Shown here piece after piece: positions 12,028 to 24,500 of a stretch of 64,000 nt of DNA (positions are counted from its first letter, which is position 1; each line of letters opens with the position of its first letter). This stretch comes from Pratylenchus scribneri (taxonomy: Eukaryota > Nematoda > Chromadorea > Rhabditida > Pratylenchidae): NCBI GenBank assembly GCA_030063045.1, contig JAQSEB010000065.1:248001-312000 (forward strand), in the 5' to 3' direction. A program made the translations under genes and the position numbers. The notes below the pieces were generated by a model. That model saw nothing but the letters and a program-made list of their open reading frames with translations. It made no database searches and was not told where the DNA came from.

Positions 12028-12512
12028 TAAATTAATCAGTGAAAGACCGTCGGAATTTTTTCCATATCTAGCAAGAAAAAATTAATTGAAATTAAATTAG
12101 CTGTTTATTTTTTAATTTTTTAATTATTAAATAATTATTAAATTAATTCAATCAAACAAATAAAAAATCGACCATTTATTGCAAATTTTTGTCTTCACAT
12201 TCTATCAAAACCTGCGCTCATTTTTTGCCCATAATCCACCAATCACATTCCTCCCCCAATTGATCCTTTCCACTTTTTACATCGCATTTGTGGGCAACCC
12301 CGAAAACACCGGATTAAACCATTAAATAGGCGCATATTTTTTTTCGATGAGAATGAAAAAACTCCGAATTTATTGGGCGCATTATTTTTCCCTCTTTAAA
12401 ACATATTTTCACATTCAGCAACAAGTTTTTGATTAAATGACGCGATAAATATATAATAAAAATTAGGAAAATTAATTTGTAGTTTTGCAGCAAAAATTTC
12501 TAATATTTTTTA
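12028..12512. promoter_or_regulatory. Upstream region of SAPCD2-like gene with likely acceptor
   Basis: AT-rich sequence without coding exons. GTTTTGCAG at 12482-12490 sits 22 bp before the ATG at 12513 and would serve as a trans-splice (spliced leader) acceptor, or as the end of a 5' intron; no TATA element can be singled out. Confidence 0.4.
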
Positions 12513-15500
12513 ATGCGCCATCATCCACAATTTGGCGCCCCATATTCCTCGTCCGAATTCAGACCATCCCAAATGATGAAAAAACAACAACAAAATCGTC
12601 AACAAAACAATCATCAAAAACAATTCCCGCCACTTCCCGAGAGCATTGTTGCACATTTGAGGACGGCATTTAGACAATTGGATCGAAAGGGCACTGGCCT
12701 AGTGCCTTTCGAATATGTAAGTTATTCAAAAAATATTATATTTTAATTAAAATTGATGAATTAAAATAAATTTACAAAATTAACTATTTTAATTCACAGA
12801 ATTCATATTAGAAAATTTTTACAATTTTTAAATTAATATTTTTGTTACTGTTGAAATATAATTTAAATTACAAATATTCATTTTTTTAATTAAAATTAAA
12901 ATTACTATATTTGTCATCAAAAATTCCTGGGGATTTATTTACTAAAGTATTTTCAAGTCATTATTGCAAATAGTTTTCGGTTTTTGAAAAAATGACAGTT
13001 TTCAAATTTCTCTTATTTTTCTATTATTTTGAGCAAATTTTACCAATTTCAGTTTGAAATTTTATCGATTTTCTCAAACCGAAAGTGACTTTGAACAACT
13101 CCAGCTAATTAGATTGAATTAGAGTTGGGTTATTTAAATATTTTATACTGTCAAAAAAAAATTAATCTACAAATCATTGCTAAACAATCAGCAACATCTT
13201 TTGAATTCAAAAGTGTACCAAAAACCCATATTCCAAAGACCAAATCCCAATTTCCAAACTAATCAAAATGACCCACCACTGTGAATGAAGGAAGTCATGT
13301 TGTGTTTTCATTTTCCCGCATTAAATCGCCCTTTTATCCCATTGTTCCCCACTGTCAATTTATCCCATCTTAACCTCCGACTCCGACTCCCCAAACAATC
13401 CAATCCAATTCTTGATCCCTTCATCCAATCGCCATTATGTATTTCCCTCTCCATCGATGTCCTCCTCCTCCCCCTTTGCGCATTTAATTGCCCCTTCCAT
13501 CCGCACATTCCCCTCCGCTCGGCGGCGGCTTTCCCCCTTCATCATTAAGCCCCACATTTAGCCAATCAAAATGACCACCGAAAAGACTGACCGACTGGCT
13601 ACTGCTTTGTGCTTTCCCCTTCCCTTCCTTTTCATTTGTCCACTACCCCTTTTTGTGTTTGCAAGAAAAATTGTCGGCGGTTCTTTGGAAAAGATTAAAA
13701 AGGGAAAAATGTTGTTCATTCGTAAATGTACATTTTAAGAGGAATTGCAAATATGTAATCAAAAGTAGCAAATTGAGGAGAAATTCTTTGATGAAGCAAT
13801 TTTTGCAAAGGAGAAAAGAAAATTGGGGGGGGGGGGGGGGGTCACCTGATAGTGCCGCCGGGAAAAAGGTGAATGGATCTTTGACAAAAAATTTTGCCTT
13901 TTTTTATTATGGCCTTCATTCTTGATAAAAAAAAGTGGCGGTTATTTTTGCAAATTTTTATTGATCATTATGATAAGAATTTGATGGCCAACAGTGCGAA
14001 TAATTATTAATATTTGTGTTCTAATTGCAGCCTAAAATATTAAAATAAATTATGAATAATTAATTACTAAAATATAATCAATTTTAATATTAAATCTCAA
14101 ATTTTTTGACATATTTTCTTTTACCAAAATTCATTCATTTTCCTAATTGGCATTTATAAAATTTATACTAATTCTAATGCCAATTAATTTTATAATGAAA
14201 TTTAAATTAAATTAATTATCGTCTCCCTCCAAATATCCTCGAAATAAACAAATCTTTCCGCCGGCTATATTTGCCAATTTGTTTGTCCACTCACTCAATG
14301 CCCCCATTCACCTTTATTTTTGCTCCATCCACTCAATTTCTACTCCTTTTGATGGTGGCCACCAATTCGGCTACCTGCCTCTTTTCATTTCAAAGTGGGG
14401 CTTGGCCAATTAGTTGAGGCCACAAGGTCCAGATGGCCTCCCTTCCTTTCCTCATTCTGTTTTGACCGCGCAACCCTTGCCCCCTCCCTTTTAGTATTCA
14501 ACTCCTTCAAAAGAGTCCATAAAGCCCATTTCCCCCTATACTAATCCTCCCCCACTAATGCTTTATTTTGAATTGGCTTTAAATGAATTGGCCCAAATAA
14601 ATTGGTCCAAATATTTCAACCTATTCTATATTGGCTATTTACTAATTACTACTAGTACGCAAATTTTTTTAATTACTGAATAAATTTTTTTTGTTATAAA
14701 TAAATTCAAAAATAAATTAATAGCAATTAAATTATTTTGCATTTTTATATAACATGACACTAAAAATTTAATTAATTCATTAATATCTATTCTTAAATAT
14801 TTTCCTAATTTTTCAGATTAATTCAATTTGGCCATTAAATTTTTCGGCCTCTTCGCCCCTTCCACCAAATTTTTTGGCCACTCTTCGACGAATCAGTCCA
14901 CCCGATCGACTCATCAATTTTCAACTATTTTTGCATGCTGCCCAATTGGCAATGTTGGAAAGGTGAGCAAAAAAATATTTTATAATTTATTAAAATATTT
15001 ATTAAAATTTTTTCTCTATAAATATTATTTTGTATTTTAGATTTGCAATGTCCAGCGGGAATTTTCTGAAACGAACAAAAATTGAAGGCAAATTGTTGAG
15101 AGAAGTCAAAATTGATGTTGAAGAAAATAATAATTTGACTGCCGAAGAAATTGAGGAAAGGGAAAGATCAAAAAGTGAGAAAAATTTGAATAAAAATTCT
15201 AGAATAATTTTTTTTTGAAAAGGTCGAACATCGACTCCAGCAATGGGTTTGGGTGGTCGAAAATTGGACAATCGCGAGAATAATACAAGGCTAATGAAAA
15301 TGAAGAAGGCCAGTCGAAGTCAACCACAATTGAATGAATTATTTGAGGGAGAACCGGAGCAAAAACAAAGGGGATTGAGAAGGTTGTTAAATAATTTATT
15401 TTTGCCTATATTTTTCTTTGAAATTTATTTGGACTTATCTCTAGGCAGATGTTTTAGTAATGGAGGGTCTCCTTAATGGTTTGGATTAGGGTTATGGATA

Positions 15501-18500
15501 TGTGAGATGATAACTTATACTTGAAAGTCCTAACTCTTTATTGGATGGCTTTTAGAGGGTGACTGTTAAATTTTCCATTTGATTTGACACCAAAAACTGC
15601 CGGGAAAATAAGTACTAATTTATTATTTTTATTGAATTATTTTTAAAATATTAAAGGACGGAACAATTCATTGACGAGGATGCCATTTTCAATATGAAAT
15701 TCGCCGAAGAAAATGATCGAAATTTGAGAGGGCAACAAAATGGAATTGGAAATATGGAACGACATAAAAAGGTTTAGTAAAAATTTTTCAAAAAATTTTC
15801 TTATGAAAATATTAATTTATATTTTGAATGATTAGAAAAATATTTTAAAAATATTTTAAAGTTCACAAAAAAAATTAAAAATATAATATCAAATTACGTT
15901 AAAAAAAATTTCAAAAATATTAAATTATAAATAAATTTTAAATTTAAAAAATTTAATAATTTTTAAAAAATTATTTATTCCTAAATAAATTTTTAAAAAT
16001 TATTTAATCCCAATTTGCAGCCCAAATCGATGAAAGCTCCGGCGCCACCAATTCCATCAGCAATTTCCACGCCAACCATTCAATCCCCACCCTCGCCTCC
16101 CATCATTTTGCCTAATTGCGGCAATAATGGGCTTGGGAATGGGTCGGCAAATTATGCAGCCTTGAAAAGAAGCAAGGAGGGAGGAGGCGCCATAAAGGCG
16201 GCTGTCAATAAAAATAATATTAGTAATAATGATGGGCGGTCAAATTATCCACCACCTGCTGCTTCTGCCCAAAGGCAAAGAAGACCAGTTTCCGTGGCAG
16301 GTAATTTATAAAAAGATGCCCCCGAGGCATGGATGAATTTAAGAATATTTTAATAAATTTTCCTGAGAATATTTTGAATATTTTTATTGAGATAATAAAT
16401 TAATAATTTAGCAAAAAATCATTGAAAGTACCAAAAAATTTGAAATTTAGAATAAATTAATTTTTATTCAATTTTGTAATTAATTTATGTTTTAAATCCA
16501 ATTAATTATTTTATAATTTAATTCCAAATTGCTCCTAATAAGATCAGAATATTTCATTTATTTTTGCGGTTCAATAAATGAAATTATTAACAATTTAAAA
16601 TTATTCATTGGGAAATACTTTAAATATTTTAATTAATTACTCATAAAATTATTGTATAAAATATTCATATTTTGGGTAATTCGAATTTATAATTATTTCC
16701 AATATTTCATCACCAAATTTTTCTTTTTTCGAAAAGAATAAATTGATATATTCCAAGGTCTTGCTCCAATTGCCCCAATGCATCGTGCAAATTCATCAAT
16801 TGGCATGCCAATTTCACCCACAATTTGCCATCAACCACAACAAAATGATCATTTTCATCAGACTAATGGCTCTGATGGATTCCCTCAAAATAATTATGCT
16901 CATGAATTGCAGCCTCAAGTGGTGAGTTTAACATATTTTATACATTAATATGACAGAAATTTTGCAAGATATTCCTAAAATTTCATATTAATGGGTTAAT
17001 CTCTTTCGTAAGAGCATTTTGATAACAAAATTATTGAAAAAATAATAAGTGGCCATAATGTTATGGCCAAAAACTAAAATTGCCCAATTTTGGCTTATTT
17101 TTTATCATTTTTAAGTGTTATTTCTTATTTGTTTGCCCATTTCTATCAAATCCACTAATTATTTTTTCCATCATTCATCCCAATTACCGTAAATACTCTT
17201 TTAAAACTCCAGTAATTTTATTTTTCAACGGTGTCCGAAGATTTGGATTATTAGATAGTGGGGATTTTATTAGATGGCGTTTTAAAAGATTATTTACGGT
17301 ATTGACATTTACACTTATTTATTAAAATTCCAATTTTTTTGTATATTTAATCAAATTTACTAAAACAAAAGCGAAATTCCTATCAAAATTTGATGATTTT
17401 TGGCCCAACAATTTTTTCAAACCTCAAAAAACCGTAACGTACATACAATAAAAAATAAAAAGTACACGAAAAATTAATTATTTAACTATCAGCGAATTTA
17501 TTCCATCAGCAAATAAAAATAAAAAATTGCAAAATGAGAAGAAGGGACGGATATTACATTTTATTTTAGGCGACTGTTCTCCATTTCCACATTCAACATT
17601 CATCCAATTCAAAAAATGATGGCAAAATTTTGGTTGAGTATTTTAGGGGCAATTTTTACGGATTTTATTTTTGCTTTCTTCCAAGTTTTTTTTGAGTTGA
17701 GTTTTGGCGGCGACAATTTTTAGGGTGGGAATTATTTTCAATTAGATCAGGAAAAGTTCATCCTCCTCCATTGGGTATTGGGCCAAACTGCGTTTGCCAG
17801 GGCGAAAACGAACGCGGCTAAAATAAAAATAAATTTTTTAAAAATTTGTTTGAAATTTTACCCGGTGGCAATGCTCCGTTTCCCAGGCCGAAATCCGGTC
17901 CTCCCAACAGCCATGCTCCTTTTTGCTGGTCGAAACCCGATTCGGCCACTGGCCAAACTGCTTCGTTTGCCCATTGCCGCTTCCGCAATTCCACTAGAAT
18001 TTTTAAAATTTTTGTGAAATTTTTTTTGAAAATTTTTTTGAAATTTTTTAAAATTTTAATTATTTTTGAAAATTTTGAAAAATTTTTAATTTTTGAAATT
18101 TTAGAAAAATTTTTTTATATTTTTAAGTAAATTTTTTAAAATTAATTTTTGAAATTTTTAAAATTCTTAGAAAATTTTTTATAATTTTAAAAATTTTCAT
18201 AAAATTTTTATTTTAAATTTTTTGAAAAATTTATTTCCCAAAATTAAAAATTTTTGAAATATTTTCTCTACAAAATTTCCTCTAAATTTCTCCCATTTTC
18301 TCACCTTGGAATCTCCTCTCCATCCGAATCGATTATTCCCGGCAAAAGTCTGAAAATTGGCAAAGATTTTCTATCGCAAAAAATTTTTCCCCAAATAAAT
18401 TTACTAACCGGAATCGTAAATGACTGAGCAATTTTGGTGGCTGGGCCCCAGCCTTCATTAATCCCTCTTCCGGCACATTTGTGCCCTCGGAATGATCATC

Positions 18501-21500
18501 CAAAAACAACAATTCATAGCGGCCATTCAGCTGGTCATGGGCATAGGCGCCGGACATCTTTTTATTTGGAGGAAAATTATTTATTAAAAAATATTTTAAA
18601 TTAGTACCGGCAAAAATCGCCTTTTTCCTGGTCGAAATTGAAGCCGACCTAAGGACATTGATCGTTTCATCATTGGATGCGAGTCCAAAGGCATCTATGA
18701 TTAACAAAATAAAATAATAAATTATAAGTATAAATTTAATTATTTTAAAAAATTATTTGGCTTAAAATTCGTCCAAATTTAATTGAATTTTTCTCATCAA
18801 TAATATCAAATAGCCATTTAATTCATACTAATCCATTTTCAATTAATTCATTATAAAGGGAATGTCACTTAAAAATTCATTTTTAGATAAATTTTTTGCG
18901 TTCAAATGAATTTTCTTATAATTCAAAATTTGCTACTTATTTCAATAAAATTACTAGAACATTTTACTGCGTCAAATTATCCTAATTATCCGCTTTAAAA
19001 TTAATTCAATTTTTTCTTTAAATTTTCGAGCAATTCAAAATTAGCATCAAAAAATCTCAAATAATTCCACTGCAATTCTCCAAAATATTTTTCCTCAAAT
19101 TATCACAAATTTTCAGCTTTAAAATTTAATTGATTTTCCTTTCAAATAAATCCGACTTACCACAAATAAAATATCAAATTATTCCATTGAAATTTTCCCC
19201 AAATTTCCTTCCTTAAATACTCCAAATATTTTCGTCTTAATTTTTTTCGAATATCCCATCAAAATCCATCAAAATTTCTCGAATAAATTTGCGCTTTGCC
19301 TACCTCGACTGGTTGTTCCTCCACGCTGCGTGCCGGCCGGAAAATGCGGCCACTGCCCGTCGCAATTGAGCCCATCGGCAGATTGCCGCCAGCACTTCCT
19401 CCTCCAAATCCAAATTCATCGAATTCCTCAAGCCCTGAGGCAATTGCACAAAATGCGGCCAAAATTAGCAGAAGAGGCATTATCAATTTGGAGGTGCCAA
19501 ATTTGGCACTGCCCACAAATTTGGAAGGGGAATTTTTGTTAGAATTGCGCATTTTGTTGCCGTAGCCCGCGTTTTTTTTCCTATAAATGGAAATTAGTGA
19601 AAATTTTTGGTACATTTTTTGCTTTTAATAGGAAAATTGAAAAGGAATATGCTGGCACGATTTTTTAGGAAGCTGGGAATTTGCGTGACTTCTAATTGGA
19701 AAAATGATTTGGAGAAAATTTGTGTGAAGCCATAATTCTGGCAAATAAAGGAGCCATTTTGCAGTATTTTTCTGGGAATAATATTATTTTGATTTTGCCA
19801 GAGGCAAATTGGATAGGTAGAGAAGTCCATTTTACAGTAATCAATCTGTAGAGACAATTTTTTCTCAAATAATTTTTTGTGAATTATTTGCACTTTTCAA
19901 ATAATTTTAGGGAATAAATTTCATAAGTATTTTGAAAAAAATATTTAAAACTAGTCAAAAAAATTTTTTCCATATGTTTTTTTTTAATTTGCAATTTTTG
20001 TCTATTTTTTTCTAAAATCAATTCACAGAATTTTAAATTTTTCAATCAATTGAATAATTCACAAAAAATATGCATTGCATTCGTTTCATTCTTATTGAGG
20101 CATTAAAGCTGATTAGCATTTGATTTGAACATTAAAAGGCTAATTAAAATTTAAACTTTAAATTTTTGAAATGAATTATTCATTAGGGAGCATTTTATAA
20201 TTAATCAGAATTGAATTTTATTAGCAAATATTTTGCTCCAATAAAACCATCATTTAATTTATATCTTGATAAGAATTATTTAATTAGAAGGGTGGGATCA
20301 TTTCTAAATTATTAGCTCGGAAGCTAATGAATAGGCCAATCCTATTTAGAAATATTGTAAATTTGGAATTTTGTTAGGGATATTTAAATAATTTCCTGGC
20401 ACAAAATGACGCCAATTTGTGGGTGAATATTCAGAATGGAATCATTTTCTACTCCTACCAAATGTTCAAAATAATTTTAATTAACTGCCCGGAAATCAAG
20501 GGATGGGTCAATCCAAAATTGAAAATGTTGGAAACTGAATTTTATGGATTTTGAATGGATATTTATATATATTCTCCAGAATGACGCCAATTTGTGTGTG
20601 GATGTGGATGTTGAGAATGGAATCATTTCCTTCCAAATTTATTTTTAATCCATTTATAGTGCCGTAAATTGACTCAAAACCTGGGTCCACTTTCTGTGAA
20701 TCATTTTTAGCTCAATAAATTTATAAAAATATTTCCAGTAATTTTTCAAATAGTTTGTGCAAATAAAATGCTGGGATTTGCTCATTTGCATCCCAAATTT
20801 TCCCTAACAAGGGAAGTACCTCACCTTAAGGTGGCCCTTTTTGATGAAACTTGGCATGTCTTTTGGCCATAGGATGCCTACACATAATCCGCTATTTTTA
20901 TCTGCGGAATGCCCACGCCTCGGATTTTATGGCCATAAAACCTATTTTTTCAGCCATTTAGGCCATAGCCCATATCTCCGTATAGGGATGTCCTAAAATT
21001 ATGAACTAAACGTCATATTATAGAGAATTTTATGGGCTATAATATTGGTAAATGTTTTCTAGGCCTAAAAATTTTTTGAAATTTTTTATCGATTTTTTTT
21101 CGAAAAATCCCGAATTTGGCCAATTTTCAATGGGCCATAACTCGGGTATATGGCTACATTGGAACATGGCCCAATTATGTTTTTTGATCACAATATCATA
21201 AAGTATTTTTATGTAAATTTTCAGATTTTTCCCTTAACCTGAAAATTCTAGGTATTTTGCCCATACAGGCCTAGGCATTGTAAATTTGCAAAAATTTTCA
21301 GGTTGACGAAAAAATCTGAAAATTTACATAAAAATACTTTATGATATTGTGATCAAAAAACATAATTGGGCCATGTTCCAATGTAGCCATATACCCGAGT
21401 TATGGCCCATTGAAAATTGGCCAAATTCGGGATTTTTCGAAAAAAAATCGATAAAAAATTTCAAAAAATTTTTAGGCCTAGAAAACATTTACCAATATTA

Positions 21501-24500
21501 TAGCCAATAAAATTCTCTATAATATGACGTTTAGTTCATAATTTTAGGACATCCCTATACGGAGATATGGGCTATGGCCAAAATGGCTGAAAAAATAGGT
21601 TTTATGGTAATAAAATCCGAGATAAGCTCATTGGGCAGATAATTATATTGCGGTTTACATAATTTTAATTCTTTTATTTAATTTTTAATAATAAAACTCT
21701 AAATTTGTATTAAAAATGTGTTTAAGAAATTAAAAAAATACTTGCCGATGAGAGGAATTGAACACATGACCATAAAAAGTATTCTACATACTTACCCCAT
21801 ACACCATCCAGGCATCTGCCTCTTCCTATTTCCAATCCAATAAATCGTCAAATTAAAAATTTTTATTGGCCATAAAACAGTAGGCGAGCTCATTCCGCAG
21901 ATAAAAATAGCGGATTATGTGTAGGCATCCTATGGCCAAAAGACATGCCAAGTTTCATCAAAAAGGGCCACCTTAAGGTGAGGTACTTCCCTTGTAAGGG
22001 AATTTCTATTGAGTCAGGGAATAATATCATGACGACTTCGTTTGTCATTGTCAATTTTCTAGCCAATTATTTTATGGAAATGGAATTAGATTTTTTGATA
22101 TTCAATGAATTATATATAAAAAAATTATTTTGGAAATTTAAAATATTTAAATATTTTCAAAAATTCTGAATAAATATTGTAAAATAATTTTTAGAAATTT
22201 TTAAAAATCTAAGAAATCATAAACTAAAATTATTTTTTAAATTTAGATATTTTTTATAAATAATTTCAAAAGTTCTGAAATAATATTGAAAAATAAATTT
22301 TAAAATTTTTTGAAATTTTTAAAAATTTTTTTGAGAATTATGAACCAAAATTATTTTTAAATTTTGATAAATTATTTTAAATAAATTTCAATATAATCAA
22401 TTAAAATTTGGAAAAATTTTTTTGTAATTATGAAAGAAATAATTTTAAAATTATAAAAATTTTTCCAAATAAATTTGATCAACAAAAACAAAAATGTTTA
22501 ATTATTGGAAATATTTTATTTTTTAAATGAAAAAGCAGCAAGCAGAATAGGCTGATGAGAGGAAGGCAAATAATATTCAAATAAAAAGGAAAATAAAAGG
22601 AAATTCGCGCAATTTTTACATTTTAAGCCCGAATTGAAAATGCCATTTCCTTAAACAAATTCACTCGCATTTTATTGGGACCTTCATAATGGGCCCAAAT
22701 TTCCGCCAATCATCAAATGCCAAACCCAAAAGATGGCCACGCCCCAAACGAAATTGGTGCGCACACAAAATTTTAGTTTTGGATTCTAATAATTTTGGGA
22801 CACGCGATTTAGGCGAAATTATGAATATGAAGGCCCATTTTTATGAGGGTAGAGGGCATTTTACTGATGCCAGCGGGGAATACAAAAATGTCGGAGGAAA
22901 AATGATGGCAAATTACGCATTTGGAGCAAATAAATTTTTTACCTAGAAAATGAGCTTACAAACAATAAAAATAAGAAGGAAATTGGGGTTATTTCATAAG
23001 GTTTAATTCCTCTTAAAATTGGCAAATTGCGTGCCTTTACGCACACCTTCAATAAAGCTTTGAATGAAGCCATTTTACTCAAAAAATTATTCACAAATAT
23101 GCAATAGGTTTCAATATGAAATTGGAGGAAATGATGGCGGTTTTTGTTAGGCCAAATCCAAACCCACCCTATTGCCAAAAAAATTTATGGGAGTGGGTGG
23201 ATTTGTGATTTGAAATGTGGCTACAATTTTTATGTTTTTTTGTTCCACAGATTGACATAATTTTACTTTGTCATTTCATTATTTTATTAGAAAAAATATA
23301 TAAATTCTGATGGGTAAACGCCATTTCCTATTTTTATTGTATTTAATTTTTGTCATTTTTTCTTGGAATTCTTTTTGATCTTCTGAACTACTTTTAAGTG
23401 CAACAGAATTTGCGTTTAAATCAATTTTTAAAGTGAATATTAGATTTAAATTAAGCAAATTTGTTAGTCAATTTGATTTGAAAAATTTGCAAAAAATTAT
23501 GAGTGATTAAAAAGGCGGCAAAATAGTCCATAATCGTACAGTTTTTTGTCAAAAACATTCTGCCCAATTATTGAACAATTATTTTATAGAAAAAAGTACA
23601 ATAGATGGAGGGTAATCAAAAGGTAAAAAAGTTTTATTAATAATGGCTTGAAAGTTTGCCGAGATAATTGCTAGCGCGCATAATAGCCGAGATATGAGAT
23701 AATTGTTAGCTGGAAAAACTAATATATCTGATGCAAAAAGTAACAATTTGGAAATATTTTCAAAATTTAAAATTTTTTCACATTTTTTAAAGATATTCAA
23801 ATTTTTAAACAAAAATATTTTAAAATTCTTAAAAATATTTACAATTTTTTTAAAAAAATATTTTCAAAATCATTAAAAATATTGTCAAATTTTTTAAAAA
23901 TGTTTTCAATTTTTTAAAAATGTTTTCAATTTTTTAAAAATATTTTTTTAAATAATTCAATTGGACAATAAAATTCTAAAATATATTTAATTATAATTAT
24001 GACTCATAGCATCTATATGTAGTATTGAATCAAATTCTTTTCACACTGCATTTCTACATTTAATTAAAAATTGAATGAATTAAAAAATCACATTGAAAAT
24101 TGCACAATTCAATTCAAAAATAAATAAGGGAAATGAATTTGTCCAAATGCCAAAACCAACATTTTCCATTTATGGCATTGTTGCGAGCCGAAAATTCCAC
24201 TTTCTTTTATTCCTAAAAATGCGAATTTTTCTTTTTTTTTGTAAAATGCCAAAATGCGTGCCACGGCATTCATGAGCTTCGGATTCATTTTTGGATGCGA
24301 TCATCACACAAATGAAATCATTATCGTTCTTTTTGTGGCATTTTTGCAAGATATTGGGTGTCATGTAAAGGGCAAACACAAAAATTTGCTAAGGGTCAAG
24401 CAAACGGCGAAATTTGATATATCAAATTGCAAAAAAATTAATTTTTGACCTCAGAGATTTAAATTATTTTATGACTTAATTTTTGAAATTTAAAATTTTA

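Noticed and set aside
13285..13548. 87-codon proline/leucine-rich frame in SAPCD2-like intron 1
   Set aside because: Pyrimidine-rich intronic sequence, no suitable splice phases, no family resemblance.
22689..22946. 85-codon plus-strand frame in SAPCD2-like intron 7
   Set aside because: No splice sites or recognisable motif; composition not convincingly coding.
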